Shown piece after piece: positions 33,866 to 43,564 of a stretch of DNA of 56,141 nt. The notes under the pieces are model-generated. The model worked only from the letters and a program-made list of their open reading frames with translations. It searched no databases and had not been told where the DNA came from. Position 1 is the stretch's first letter, and the number at the start of each line of letters is the position of its first letter. The translations under genes were made by a program, and so were the position numbers. Source of the DNA: a bacterium. GTDB taxonomy: Bacteria > Chlamydiota > Chlamydiia > Chlamydiales > SM23-39. The stretch lies in the NCBI GenBank assembly GCA_021781995.1, contig JAJXVT010000006.1, forward strand, positions 1 through 56,141. Reading direction: 5' to 3'.

Positions 33866-34891
33866 ATGAAAGAGCTGGACGCTTGGTTTTTAAAGGATAA
33901 AAGATCCTTCCCTTGGCGTGAAGGGATTACCCCCTATCGCGTTTGGGTTTCTGAAGTCATGTTGCAGCAAACAAGAGCTGCTGTAGTTGGTCCTTATTTT
34001 AAAAAGTGGATGAGCCTTTTTCCTAGCGTTCAAGTTTTAGCTAACGCGCAAGTGGAAGCCGTGATTAAGGCGTGGGAAGGTCTGGGATATTACAGCAGAG
34101 CCCGCAATTTACACCGGGGTGCTCAACAAATTTTAAAAAATTTTAATGGAATCATTCCAGATCGCTATGATGCTTTGATCGAAATTGCAGGTTTAGGCCC
34201 CTATACTGCGGCTGCTATTTTAAGTTTTGGATTTCATCAAAAAATAGCTCCGGTAGATGGCAATGTGCTTCGCGTTATTAGTCGGTTATTTTGCCTTGAA
34301 GAAGATGTCGGAAGGGCTTCTGTTAAGAAAAAAATCAACGCGCTCGCAGAAGGATTATTAGATGATAAACAGCCATGGGTTACAGCCGAGGCATTGATTG
34401 AACTAGGAGCATCGCTTTGCACTCCTCGTCCCAAATGTGGAGCGTGCCCGATTCGTTTTCAATGTCAAGCTGCTTTACAACGAAAAGCTGATATATTGCC
34501 TATCAAAGCAGCATTGGCGCCAATCCAGGAACTAATACGCGGCGTTGCGGTACTTGAAGCTCAGGGCTCAGTGTTAGTGAAAAAAAATGAAAATGGGATA
34601 ATCATGGCTGATTTGTATGAGTTTCCGTATTTTGAAGGAGTGATTTCTCCACGCAAAATGCAATCTGAGCTTGAAAGATTGGTACAGAACAAGGCACACT
34701 TAATTGGGAAGTTGTGTCAAGTAACACATTCTTTTACCAGATATAGGGCATCGCTCGCTGCATTTGCCTATAAACTGAGTGAAAGACCGGAAATCGCTGG
34801 GTATCATTGGGTGCCTGTAGAAAAAGTAAGGCTTTATCCGTTTTCTTCCGGACATAAAAAGATTTTATATAAGTGGCTGGCGCAGTTATGA
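33866..34891 (+). CDS. mutY: A/G-specific adenine glycosylase
   Basis: Removes adenine opposite 8-oxoguanine. The 341-residue protein has WVSEVMLQQTRAAVVGPYF with the catalytic Glu, helix-hairpin-helix EIAGLGPYTAAAILSFG, and VDGNVLRVISRLF with the catalytic Asp. The Fe-S cluster cysteines are Cys185, 191, 194 and 200. The usual spacing is C-x6-C-x2-C-x5-C, but here the first gap is five. A C-terminal NUDIX-like domain for 8-oxoG recognition includes VTHSFTRYRASLAAFAY. Its stop overlaps the next gene's ATG (ATGA). Confidence 0.93.
   Translation: MKELDAWFLKDKRSFPWREGITPYRVWVSEVMLQQTRAAVVGPYFKKWMSLFPSVQVLANAQVEAVIKAWEGLGYYSRARNLHRGAQQILKNFNGIIPDRYDALIEIAGLGPYTAAAILSFGFHQKIAPVDGNVLRVISRLFCLEEDVGRASVKKKINALAEGLLDDKQPWVTAEALIELGASLCTPRPKCGACPIRFQCQAALQRKADILPIKAALAPIQELIRGVAVLEAQGSVLVKKNENGIIMADLYEFPYFEGVISPRKMQSELERLVQNKAHLIGKLCQVTHSFTRYRASLAAFAYKLSERPEIAGYHWVPVEKVRLYPFSSGHKKILYKWLAQL
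34463..34479. repeat. Near copy of the 17-bp palindrome (two mismatches)
   Basis: TGTCAAGCTGCTTTACA in mutY. It resembles the palindrome at 9397 but with mismatches in the arms. Confidence 0.3.
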
Positions 34892-35973
34892 ACATTTTAC
34901 ATTTAGAGGCTTCTCCTGGATGGGGCGGGCAAGAAATGAGGATTCTTCTGGAGGCTGAGGGAATGCGGACCAGAGGGCATGACATCGTTTTAGGAGTTAT
35001 GAAGGGGGGGCGTCTCATTGAGGAAGCTCGTAAAAAGGGCTTTATCGTCTACGAACTGAATTTCAAGCGAATTGCTTGGCCAATCTGTTTATTGCAGCTA
35101 TTTTATATCATGTATAAGCACGGGATCGACCTTGTGAATACTCATTCTTCATTGGATAGTTGGATTGGAGGGATTGCGGCGCGGTTGGCGCGTAAAACGA
35201 TCATTCGCACCAGGCATTTATCTACCCCGGTTCGGGCTGGCTTGAATAGTCGGATTGTATATGGGGCGTTGGCAGATTTTGTTATTACAACTTGTTCTGC
35301 GATCATGACTCCTATCTCGCGGCAATCCGGCAAAGCATTACCTTATTTTAGGTCTATTCCAACCGGAATAGATCCTTCGCGTGTTCAGGCAAGTGATGAT
35401 GAAATATTAGCATTTCGTAAGCAATGGGGCTTAAAAGAGAGTGATTTTGTGATCGGCACGGCGTGTTTTATGCGCTCTTGGAAAGGTATTGATGATTTTT
35501 TAGAAGCCGCGGATCGATTGCGTGGAATTGTTCGATTGAAGTGGATGGTAATTGGCGGAGGGCATTCCGAGCGATTCATTCAACGGGCAAAAGAATTGCA
35601 ACTCGATTCCATTGTACAGTTTACGGGGCATTTAGAGCGTCCGTTTCCGGCGATTGGCGCTTTAAATGTATTTGCTTTATTAAGTACGGCAAACGAGGGA
35701 GTGTCTCAGGCGATCTTGCAGGCGGCATTCCTCGGGAAGCCGTTGATTGCTACGGCAACGGGCGGCTTGGGAGAGATCTGTTTGGATGGAGAAACCGGAT
35801 TTCAGGTACCTCCTTTTGCTCCATCTGCAGTTGCGGCACGAATAACAGAGTTATATGAAAATCATACACTAGGTGAGCGGTTTGGCAAAGCAGCTCATGC
35901 GCTTGTTCTTAGAAAATTTACTCTACAGCATATGCTCAATCTAACGGAAGAGATCTATGCTCAGATTTGTTAA
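34888..35973 (+). CDS. Glycosyltransferase family 4
   Basis: The 361-residue GT-B retaining enzyme begins MNILHLEASPGWGGQEMRIL, with the glycine-rich acceptor-side loop. It carries the donor-binding blocks ACFMRSWKGIDDFLEAADRL, WMVIGGGHSERFI and STANEGVSQAILQAAFLGKP (the E-x7-E motif) in the C-terminal domain. It probably adds a sugar to LPS or another envelope glycan; donor and acceptor are unknown. Translational coupling with mutY (ATGA overlap). Confidence 0.88.
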   Translation: MNILHLEASPGWGGQEMRILLEAEGMRTRGHDIVLGVMKGGRLIEEARKKGFIVYELNFKRIAWPICLLQLFYIMYKHGIDLVNTHSSLDSWIGGIAARLARKTIIRTRHLSTPVRAGLNSRIVYGALADFVITTCSAIMTPISRQSGKALPYFRSIPTGIDPSRVQASDDEILAFRKQWGLKESDFVIGTACFMRSWKGIDDFLEAADRLRGIVRLKWMVIGGGHSERFIQRAKELQLDSIVQFTGHLERPFPAIGALNVFALLSTANEGVSQAILQAAFLGKPLIATATGGLGEICLDGETGFQVPPFAPSAVAARITELYENHTLGERFGKAAHALVLRKFTLQHMLNLTEEIYAQIC

Positions 35974-35986
35974 CTTAAAGGATGAT

Positions 35987-36706
35987 ATGGAATTGGGACT
36001 TAAAGATACGATTCTTCAAACTTATTTTTTGCATCAACGTAAAATCCATGCTTGGACCGCATTTGGCATTGGGTGTGCAGTTTTGACTATATCGTTTTTA
36101 ACACATGAGCCTATTGCTCATAATTATATTGTGGCAAAAACGGATTTTCAACGTTGGAAGGACGCCCCTACAGATGAGACTTTAGCAGCGCAAATGAGAA
36201 AATCTGTGAAGAAAGTGCCTGGGCTAGAATTGGCTTTAGAGTCTGAAATTGCACAAACTTATCTTGCACAGGGACTTGCAGTATTTGGAATGCGAGATGC
36301 AGCTCGTTCTTTGGCGCGATTGCAAGAAGTGTCTCCTTTACATGCAGAATTTGCTGCTGCGACTTTATTGATTGAAACTGGAAAATTTCAGGAAGCTCTG
36401 GAAATTGCAGTCAGTTTAAAAGAGGAAATGGAATCGAAATTTGACAATGCATTATGGAAAGGGAGTCGAACAAAAGCAGGGTCTGCATTGTATGTTTGCA
36501 ATTTGCTAAGAATTGCTTTTTTACAAAAACAGTTATCAAATCGAGCTGGAGAATTGGCGGCTTGGGAAGAGGTTAAGGGGTTGTTAGAAATGGATGGCAC
36601 GCATTCGGTGGCTGCTCAGTTGCTGCAAAACAATTTTGGATCAGAACAATTTTCGTTGGCCGACTTTATTTCGCAAAGGGAACGAGCGATCGTATATCGC
36701 GATTAG
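35987..36706 (+). CDS. Membrane-anchored protein with helical, TPR-like repeats
   Basis: The 239-residue protein has a short cytoplasmic N-terminus, one membrane segment (AWTAFGIGCAVLTISFLTH), and a mostly helical C-terminal part with TPR-like pairs (AQTYLAQGLAVFGMRDAARS; AEFAAATLLIETGKFQEALE). The topology resembles YfgM-type periplasmic helper proteins, but it is not recognised beyond that. I chose ATG 35987 with AAAGGA upstream. It overlaps the convergent gene by 4 nt. Confidence 0.65.
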   Translation: MELGLKDTILQTYFLHQRKIHAWTAFGIGCAVLTISFLTHEPIAHNYIVAKTDFQRWKDAPTDETLAAQMRKSVKKVPGLELALESEIAQTYLAQGLAVFGMRDAARSLARLQEVSPLHAEFAAATLLIETGKFQEALEIAVSLKEEMESKFDNALWKGSRTKAGSALYVCNLLRIAFLQKQLSNRAGELAAWEEVKGLLEMDGTHSVAAQLLQNNFGSEQFSLADFISQRERAIVYRD

Positions 36707-37152
36707 TCGTGTTCCTCTCCTGATGTTGGAGGTGGAGTTTTTGGTGATTTGTTAGAATCGATTCCTTGGGCTTGCCGTAAATAATAATGATAAGAGGCTC
36801 CGGCCATCATTCCGACAAGCCCGAATAAGACAAAAGGAATGAAAATAGCAATGACGAGTTTGACTACACCCAATACCATTTGCGTATTGTTGTCTTGTCG
36901 GTAAGTGAATTGAGCTACTTGTTTGAGCAATAGTTCTATGTTCTTAGGCGATACAATTCCCCAAATTGCTCCGATTGCAGCAATCGTAATGGTCATTTTA
37001 GGGCCTGTAAAAAAATCAAACGCACTAGCTATAGCACCCGTAGCAAGAGCCAAAATCGTAAAAACTTCGGTAACGTGTTGCCGAGTAAATTGTTCGATCT
37101 CGTGAATGGACAGTCCCGATTGATACTTGTTGGCACTTTTTTTCTTATTCAT
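36703..37152 (-). CDS. Small membrane protein with bilobed hydrophobic region (Inc-like?)
   Basis: The 149-residue protein has VFTILALATGAIASAFDFFT and MTITIAAIGAIWGIVSP as a close hydrophobic pair. A third hydrophobic stretch (VVKLVIAIFIPFVLFGLVGM) and a charged proline-rich tail (PKTPPPTSGEEHD) follow. The paired segments resemble the bilobed motif of chlamydial Inc proteins, but the third stretch suggests an ordinary inner-membrane protein. AGGAG is well placed before the ATG. Function unknown. Confidence 0.65.
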   Translation of the reverse strand: MNKKKSANKYQSGLSIHEIEQFTRQHVTEVFTILALATGAIASAFDFFTGPKMTITIAAIGAIWGIVSPKNIELLLKQVAQFTYRQDNNTQMVLGVVKLVIAIFIPFVLFGLVGMMAGASYHYYLRQAQGIDSNKSPKTPPPTSGEEHD

Positions 37153-37311
37153 AAATACTCCTCTTGTTTTCTTGTTTACCTCAATATAGAGTTCAGTGGC
37201 AATTATAAAATGTGTGCAAATCGCCCTTGATTAAAAAATGGTTGGGACCTGGAGGCGCTTTTGTTATGGATAGAGAGGTAGTCTTTCACTTTTTTTCCGC
37301 GATACTCTATA

Positions 37312-38523
37312 ATGAACCCATTTTGGAATAGAGGCGGATTGTTGCAGCTGGGTAGAATTTTTAGTTTAGATTATTTACCATGGATGGGCGGAGGGATTGT
37401 GGGATTGGCTCTGTTGCCGATACCAGTTTTTTTGATGTTAGACCCGCCTGCTTGTTCTGTTGTTAAAGAGTCTAAGCCAGCCGTTACAAGCTCATTCGAG
37501 CTAAAATTGCCGTTGCGCGAGGCGATTTCCCCATTATGTACAGGAGGGGTAGATTCGCAAGTTGTGTTTTCCATAGATGTTCCGTGTCCATCTCAGAATG
37601 CCTGCTCTTCAAGATTAATGGTGCGATTATCGCAGAGCAAGCAAGTGAAAAAAGTGGATTTGCCTGTCAAACTAGATTTAGAATTTGGAGAAAACGGCGA
37701 GTTGACATTTGCTCCTACGCCATCTTTATTTTGGTTGGAAATCGATACTCAATCCAATGCCAAACTCATGTGTGCTGACACGGCAGGCATTGCCAGAGAA
37801 ATGTTTCATTGGAAAGTGACGCCGCAAGAAGCTCCAGTGTTGTCGGCAGAGGAATTGCACAGCGGAACTCCTTTAAGAGAGTTAGCTGAAGGGCGCTGGT
37901 TAGGGCAAGATTTGTTTGAATTGCATTGCGGATATGGCGCTGTAGTACACCGATTGGAAATCGGAGTTGCACGTTCTATATTGAATCTGCAGTTTCATCA
38001 ATGGCTATGTTATCAGGATGGAAAGTGGAAAACAATGGATTGCATGCCGGAAAATAATACAGGTTCATTAGCGAGAATTCGCAGAGTTAATGGTCGGGGA
38101 TTAGAGTTGGAAGGCTGGGAAGACGGTTCTTATGTGCGCCTGATTTTGCCTCCAGTTACTCCGGCAATGGTTAAGACGAAAGGGGATGAATTGTTTTCTC
38201 AATTGCGAATACGTTCGGAAAAGCAAATTAGTTGTGTTTTAGATAAACAATGTTTGATTTTACGTCCTGGTGATTGGGTAATAAAATTAGATCAACGGTG
38301 GAAACTTCTTCGAAAAAAAGAAGAAAGGGAAGCTTTTGTAGACGGCGATATGTGCGGTGAGCTGTTTGTATTAGACCGCATTGAAGCTAAAGGTGTTTCC
38401 AAGAGTATCGCAGGTCGATATTTTAGCGAATCGCGAGCACAAATGGGTTTGATCGATTATGCTATGCCTGCTTCGAGAAATGCGCGCACCCATCAATTGG
38501 GGATAAAAAATAAAGGACGATGA
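37312..38523 (+). CDS. Membrane-anchored protein of the type II secretion operon (CT573-position)
   Basis: The 403-residue protein lies directly upstream of gspD and overlaps it by 4 nt. One membrane segment (MGGGIVGLALLPIPVFLML, about 25-43) is followed by a large non-cytoplasmic domain with beta-rich character and scattered cysteines. By position and topology it could replace GspC, which links the inner-membrane platform to the secretin; this is inference. The predicted -10 TATAAT (37308-37313) overlaps the ATG, so the true start may be a downstream TTG at about 37338 preceded by GAGGCGG. Confidence 0.7.
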   Translation: MNPFWNRGGLLQLGRIFSLDYLPWMGGGIVGLALLPIPVFLMLDPPACSVVKESKPAVTSSFELKLPLREAISPLCTGGVDSQVVFSIDVPCPSQNACSSRLMVRLSQSKQVKKVDLPVKLDLEFGENGELTFAPTPSLFWLEIDTQSNAKLMCADTAGIAREMFHWKVTPQEAPVLSAEELHSGTPLRELAEGRWLGQDLFELHCGYGAVVHRLEIGVARSILNLQFHQWLCYQDGKWKTMDCMPENNTGSLARIRRVNGRGLELEGWEDGSYVRLILPPVTPAMVKTKGDELFSQLRIRSEKQISCVLDKQCLILRPGDWVIKLDQRWKLLRKKEEREAFVDGDMCGELFVLDRIEAKGVSKSIAGRYFSESRAQMGLIDYAMPASRNARTHQLGIKNKGR

Positions 38524-40802
38524 TAAAAACCTGCCAATGCTTGATTTTTTTGATTCCCTTATATCTCTATGGGGATTTGTCTGTTGCATCGGATGTGCAT
38601 GTAGATCCAGTGATGGAAATCACAGAGGAGTTGTCTGGGCTTCGCAGTGAGCTTGCGCTGGCGTACGATCAAGCTAAATATGTAAAAAATGATGAAGAAT
38701 TTGCTGGTCTTTTAACGAAAGTGCAGTTGTTAAGAGAGCGACTCACTGCTAAAGAAGAACAGTGGCGGAAATCTTCTGTACTAGAATCTAGTAGCGGCGA
38801 TGAGCCCTATGCTCTTTGGGACATTGGAGATACAACAGTTGCTCAATTAGTTATGGAGTACGGCGCTGCAGATTACTTATATATCATTCCACCCGAACTA
38901 TCGGCGATGAAAATCAGTCTTTTCACTAGTGTTCCGTTGCCAAGAGAATCGTGGAGTGAAATGATTGAGGCTATTTTATTTCATAATGGTGTGGGAGTTA
39001 AAAAGATCAATTCTTATGCTAAACAACTTTATATTCTTAAGTTAGATCCTTCAGCGATAGAAGGAATCGTAGATAGCGAAGAAAAGCTAGCTTTATTTTC
39101 CAACCACGCCCGTTTATTTTTTGTTTTATCGCCTCCTTCAGAACAACTCAAAGCAGTTCAAAGTTTTTTTGAGCGTTTTTCTGATCCTAAACAAACGATA
39201 ATACAATCCATGGGGTCTAAAATCGTTTTAGTCTCCTCCAAAGAAACAGTAGATAAATTGCTTGGTTTATACCACGCGGTTTGGGAAGGCGATGGAGGAA
39301 AGGTTGTACGATTAGTTCCGTTGACCAAAATCCAGCCTGTAGAGGCAGAAAAAGTATTAAAAGCGGTTTTTGCTGATAGCGGGGCAAAAGGGCGTCCCAC
39401 ATTTTATGCTGCAGGAGCCGATGAACTGGTCGCGTTAACCATTCCACAAGGTTTGGTATTGGTTGGCGAAACTGAAACTGTTGAACGAGGCGAAAGAGTC
39501 TTATTAGAGTTAGAAAGCCAGCTTGAAGATCCCGGAGAAAAAGTCATTTATTGGTATGCGTGCAAACATTCTAACCCAGAGGATGTCGCAGATGTATTAG
39601 ATAAAGTTTACGAATCTTTAATCGGTTCGGGGTTTGAAAAAAAACCGGAGGCTATTGTGCCGCAGCCGCCGACACCGCCTATGGAACCTCCTGCCAATCA
39701 AGTTTTCCCTCCAGCAAGTACTGCATATCAGCCGGTAATGCCCGCAAATGCCCCATTTATTCAACCAGGAACAATCGATAAGAAAGCAGAAAATGACTTT
39801 GGCCATTTTATTGTCGACAATAAGACTACTTCAATTTTAATGGTTGTTCGGCGTGAAGAATTGCCCAAAATTAAAAACTTGCTGCGTAAGTTAGATGTCC
39901 CAAAACGAATGGTGCAGTTAGACGTTTTGTTAGTTGAAAAGAAATTACATGATCGTCGGCAAGTTGGAATTAATTTATTGCAAATAGGGACTAATTCCAG
40001 CGGTAGAAAAGAAACCGCTGTTTCATTCAATACAAGTGAACACGCGCTCAATAAAGGAATTTTAAATTTTATTTATAGCAAACCGGCTGGATCTAGCCCA
40101 GCTATGGATATTACTTATAATTTTTTATTAGCGCAGGAAGATATTCGAATTAATGCCAACCCTTCTGTTCTTGCAGTCAACCAAACCCCAGCTACTGTGT
40201 CGATTGTGGAAGAGATTTCTATTAATAATGGAGCTATACAGCTTGATACGGTCAACGGCGTTACTGTAGAAAAATCATATACTAGAGCCCAGTATGGAAT
40301 TACTATTGTGCTGACGCCGACGATTCACATGGGAGAGTGTGAGGATACTCCGTCAGGCGAAGCGCAAGGTTTTGTTTCTTTGCAAACTAACCTTGAGTTT
40401 GATACGACACGAATGTCAATCGATGATCGTCCACCTGTAACTCGAAGACACGTAGAAAATGAAGTCTTTATTGCAGATGGTGAAACCGTGATTTTAGGTG
40501 GATTGCGTCAGAAATTTGAAGAAGATCAACGTGAGAAAATTCCGTTTTTAGGCGATATTCCCGGGATAGGAAAGTTGTTCGGTGCTACGAAATCAACTGA
40601 TGTCAATACAGAAATGTTTATTTTTATTACTCCACACATCATTCGAGATCCTGTAGAAGATTTGCGTCAGATACGGCAAATAGAATACGCCAAGCGCGCC
40701 GGCGATATTCCTGAATTTTTAGAAATCATCGATGAAGCTAAGGCAAAAGAACGTAGAAAACTGTTTAACAGTAGCATGAAAATGCTATTTGACATGTATT
40801 GA
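38520..40802 (+). CDS. gspD: Type II secretion outer-membrane secretin
   Basis: A 760-residue secretin with signal peptide (CLIFLIPLYLYGDLSVAS). N-terminal N-domains run to about residue 375. A proline-rich linker (about 381-412, PQPPTPPMEPPANQVFPPAS) is an unusual insertion between the N2/N3 region and the secretin core. The core carries VPKRMVQLDVLLVEKKLHDR, AQYGITIVLTPTIHMGE and the signature IPFLGDIPGIGKLFGATKS, ending with FIFITPHIIRDP. It forms the outer-membrane gate. It is coupled to the neighbouring genes by 4-nt overlaps on both sides. Confidence 0.94.
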   Translation: MIKTCQCLIFLIPLYLYGDLSVASDVHVDPVMEITEELSGLRSELALAYDQAKYVKNDEEFAGLLTKVQLLRERLTAKEEQWRKSSVLESSSGDEPYALWDIGDTTVAQLVMEYGAADYLYIIPPELSAMKISLFTSVPLPRESWSEMIEAILFHNGVGVKKINSYAKQLYILKLDPSAIEGIVDSEEKLALFSNHARLFFVLSPPSEQLKAVQSFFERFSDPKQTIIQSMGSKIVLVSSKETVDKLLGLYHAVWEGDGGKVVRLVPLTKIQPVEAEKVLKAVFADSGAKGRPTFYAAGADELVALTIPQGLVLVGETETVERGERVLLELESQLEDPGEKVIYWYACKHSNPEDVADVLDKVYESLIGSGFEKKPEAIVPQPPTPPMEPPANQVFPPASTAYQPVMPANAPFIQPGTIDKKAENDFGHFIVDNKTTSILMVVRREELPKIKNLLRKLDVPKRMVQLDVLLVEKKLHDRRQVGINLLQIGTNSSGRKETAVSFNTSEHALNKGILNFIYSKPAGSSPAMDITYNFLLAQEDIRINANPSVLAVNQTPATVSIVEEISINNGAIQLDTVNGVTVEKSYTRAQYGITIVLTPTIHMGECEDTPSGEAQGFVSLQTNLEFDTTRMSIDDRPPVTRRHVENEVFIADGETVILGGLRQKFEEDQREKIPFLGDIPGIGKLFGATKSTDVNTEMFIFITPHIIRDPVEDLRQIRQIEYAKRAGDIPEFLEIIDEAKAKERRKLFNSSMKMLFDMY

Positions 40803-40804
40803 TC

Positions 40805-42367
40805 ATGAGTGAAGAACAGAACATTGCTGAAAAATTCGGCATTCCAATTCTTGCAGAGCTAAGCTCATTTGGATTTGTTAAAGAGCGAGTTTCTATAATT
40901 CCTTATGCGCTAGCAATACAAAAACATGTATTACCTATCGATGAAAATAACGCTACAGTCACAGTGGCGATGGCAAATCCTTGTGATTTGGAAGCAGTAG
41001 AAGAACTTCGGCTTCTTTTAAAACGCCCTTTTACAGTTGCTTATGCTTCTCGAGGATTGATTGAATCAGCAATAGAACATTGTTATCGGCAAAAGGAAGG
41101 TGCCACTGGTAAATTATTTTCTTCCATGGATGCAAAATCTGATCGAGAAGTTGTTGCTTTAGACGATTATGATCTTTTAGCGGAGAAAGAAGAAAATCCC
41201 ATTATCCAAATGGTTAATGCGATTTTTTTAGAAGCGATTCAGCAAGGGGCATCAGATGTTCACTTTGAACCAACAGAAGATGGATTAATCATCCGTTATC
41301 GAATTGACGGAATATTACATCAACGACATCAACCACCAAAAGGCTTGGAAGCTCAGTTATCTACGCGAGTTAAAGTGATGGCTAAAATGGACATCGCAGA
41401 GCATCGATTACCTCAGGATGGAAGAATTAAGCTGCAACATGGTGGGCGAGAAATTGATTTTCGCGTTAGTACTTTACCTACGGTTTATGGCGAACGAATT
41501 GTATTGCGTATCCTCGATAAAGGCAATGTTGTTTTAGGCCTAGAACATGCGGGCATGAATGAGCGAGTTTTAAAAGGGTTTCGTAAATTGATTCACTTTC
41601 CTGAAGGCATTGTCTTAGTCACAGGACCTACGGGCAGTGGAAAAACGACCACTCTCTATAGTGCTATTTCTGAAATTGAAAGTATTGCAGTCAATATCAT
41701 GACAATTGAAGATCCTGTAGAATATAAACTTCGCGGCATTTCTCAGATGAATGTCAATCCTCGTATTGAGTTGAATTTTGCAAAAGGATTGCGTCATATC
41801 TTGCGTCAAGACCCCGATATTATTATGATAGGAGAGATTCGCGACCGCGAAACTGCTGAAATTGCAATTCAAGCCTCTTTGACCGGACATTTAGTTCTTA
41901 GCACCTTACATACCAATGATGCCCCTTCCGCATTGACCCGACTGGCCGATATGGGAATCGAGCCATACTTGTTGGCTTCATCGATTTTAGGCGTGTTAGC
42001 GCAGCGTTTGGTTCGACGAATTTGCCCTACTTGTAAAGAAGCATATGATCCAACAAATGAAGAATTGTCTGAACTCGGATTAAAACGCACTCAATTAGTG
42101 AATGGAAAATTATATTGCGGCAAAGGATGCGATAAATGTTTTCAATCTGGATATCGTGGTCGAGCAGGTGTTTATGAATTGATGGTTGTAAACCATAAAA
42201 TTAAAGAACAAGTTCTGAAAAGTCAGGATTCTCAAGAATTGCGTAAAGCAGCTTTACAACAAAATATGCAATCACTTTTTTCCCAAGGAATAGATTTAAT
42301 GCTAGAAGGCGTGACGACTGGAGCGGAAATTTTGCGCGTCACTCGCATTACAGATGAGGAAGAGTAA
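40805..42367 (+). CDS. gspE: Type II secretion ATPase
   Basis: The 520-residue cytoplasmic ATPase drives pseudopilus assembly. The N-terminal N1E-like domain has MANPCDLEAVEELRLLL. Walker A GPTGSGKTTTLYSAI starts at Gly274; the Asp box is TIEDPVEYKLRGISQMNVN; Walker B is DPDIIMIGEIRDRETAEIAI and the His box GHLVLSTLHTNDA. A tetracysteine zinc motif begins at Cys407 (CPTCKEAY) and Cys438 (CGKGCDKC). A TTG at 40799 is possible, but the ATG at 40805 is preferred. The 15-bp palindrome lies at 42243-42257. Confidence 0.95.
   Translation: MSEEQNIAEKFGIPILAELSSFGFVKERVSIIPYALAIQKHVLPIDENNATVTVAMANPCDLEAVEELRLLLKRPFTVAYASRGLIESAIEHCYRQKEGATGKLFSSMDAKSDREVVALDDYDLLAEKEENPIIQMVNAIFLEAIQQGASDVHFEPTEDGLIIRYRIDGILHQRHQPPKGLEAQLSTRVKVMAKMDIAEHRLPQDGRIKLQHGGREIDFRVSTLPTVYGERIVLRILDKGNVVLGLEHAGMNERVLKGFRKLIHFPEGIVLVTGPTGSGKTTTLYSAISEIESIAVNIMTIEDPVEYKLRGISQMNVNPRIELNFAKGLRHILRQDPDIIMIGEIRDRETAEIAIQASLTGHLVLSTLHTNDAPSALTRLADMGIEPYLLASSILGVLAQRLVRRICPTCKEAYDPTNEELSELGLKRTQLVNGKLYCGKGCDKCFQSGYRGRAGVYELMVVNHKIKEQVLKSQDSQELRKAALQQNMQSLFSQGIDLMLEGVTTGAEILRVTRITDEEE
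42243..42257. repeat. 15-bp palindrome GTAAAGCAGCTTTAC (gspE copy)
   Basis: Identical to the core of the palindromes at 9397 and 19428. The outer bases (C/A) break the symmetry. Confidence 0.65.
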
Positions 42368-42368
42368 A

Positions 42369-43556
42369 ATGGCTCTTTTTCAATATGAGGCGATTGATGA
42401 TAAGGGACGTAAACAGCACGGCGTGCTCGATGCGGAAAATCTCGTCGAAGCAAAAGTTAAATTATTCAAACAAGCCGTTTTTTTTACTCAAATCGCTCCT
42501 TTATCGCTGCGTAAAAAACAGGTAACCTTAGATAAACAAGAAGTTTTGAATTGGACGCGAGAATTGTCTAGGTTATTAAAAGCAGGTCTGCCGTTGTATG
42601 AATCGCTTTCAGCCATGGAAGAAAAATATCGAGGACAAAAAGGTCAGCCGCTGCTTGTAGATTTATGTGAACAAGTTCGCAAAGGATGTTCATTTTCCGA
42701 AGCTTTGTCGCAACATAGCAAAACATTTGATTTACTTTACATCTCGATGATATCTAATGCGCAAAAAACGGGTCGCTTAAGTGCTGCATTGGATGAGATT
42801 GTCATTTTATTGTCTAAACAACTAGAAGTGAAAAAACAATTAATTAATGCATTGCTTTATCCAGCCATTTTGTTTGTGTTTTGTTTGTTTGTTCTAGGGG
42901 CGTTGTTGTTTTACGTTGTTCCCTCATTGCAGGAATTGTTTGAAGGAAGGAGTTTACATCCATTTACTTGTTTAGTATTTGCTGCAAGTGATTTTGCTCG
43001 AAATTCCGTTGTTTATTTGTTGTTATTTATTGTTTTAGGTATATCTAGTACCTTATTTGTTGTTTTTTCTCCTGAGTGGAGAAATAAACTTTCCGTCTAT
43101 GTTGCCAAACTTCCTTGGATGGGGGTGATTTTGACAAAAACAGCCTTGATTCGCTTTTGCCGCGCTACAGCGACGTTACTAGAGGGTGGCGTGCCCATTG
43201 TCGCTTCTTTGGCCCAAGCTCGCTCGACGATACGCCATCCGCCATTGGAGGCGGTTGTAGCTGCCGCGGAACAACGTATAGCCACTGGAGAGCCTTTGCA
43301 TGCTTCATTTAAGGATAACCAATGGATTCCGCCGTTAGTTCCTAGAATGCTTGCTATTGCAGAAGAAGCAGGCAATCTCGCTTCCATGCTCAAACAGATT
43401 GGCGATATTTATGAAGAAGAAATGGAACGAACCTTAACTCATTTTGGGACGGTTGCACAGCCAGCGTTGTTGCTTTTACTTGGAGCGATCATTGGTTTTG
43501 TTTTACTTGCCGTATTGTTGCCGCTGACTGATGTGAGCTCATTTGCTACGAATTAG
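42369..43556 (+). CDS. gspF: Type II secretion inner-membrane platform protein
   Basis: The 395-residue protein begins MALFQYEAIDDKGRKQHGVL, typical of GspF, and has two repeated cytoplasmic domains. The first contains LSRLLKAGLPLYESLSAMEE and the second CRATATLLEGGVPIVASLAQ. Three membrane segments follow the family pattern, with the last near the C-terminus. I chose ATG 42369, with GAGGAAGAG upstream, one base after the gspE stop; the in-frame ATG at 42354 is inside gspE. Confidence 0.93.
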   Translation: MALFQYEAIDDKGRKQHGVLDAENLVEAKVKLFKQAVFFTQIAPLSLRKKQVTLDKQEVLNWTRELSRLLKAGLPLYESLSAMEEKYRGQKGQPLLVDLCEQVRKGCSFSEALSQHSKTFDLLYISMISNAQKTGRLSAALDEIVILLSKQLEVKKQLINALLYPAILFVFCLFVLGALLFYVVPSLQELFEGRSLHPFTCLVFAASDFARNSVVYLLLFIVLGISSTLFVVFSPEWRNKLSVYVAKLPWMGVILTKTALIRFCRATATLLEGGVPIVASLAQARSTIRHPPLEAVVAAAEQRIATGEPLHASFKDNQWIPPLVPRMLAIAEEAGNLASMLKQIGDIYEEEMERTLTHFGTVAQPALLLLLGAIIGFVLLAVLLPLTDVSSFATN

Positions 43557-43564
43557 GAGATTGA

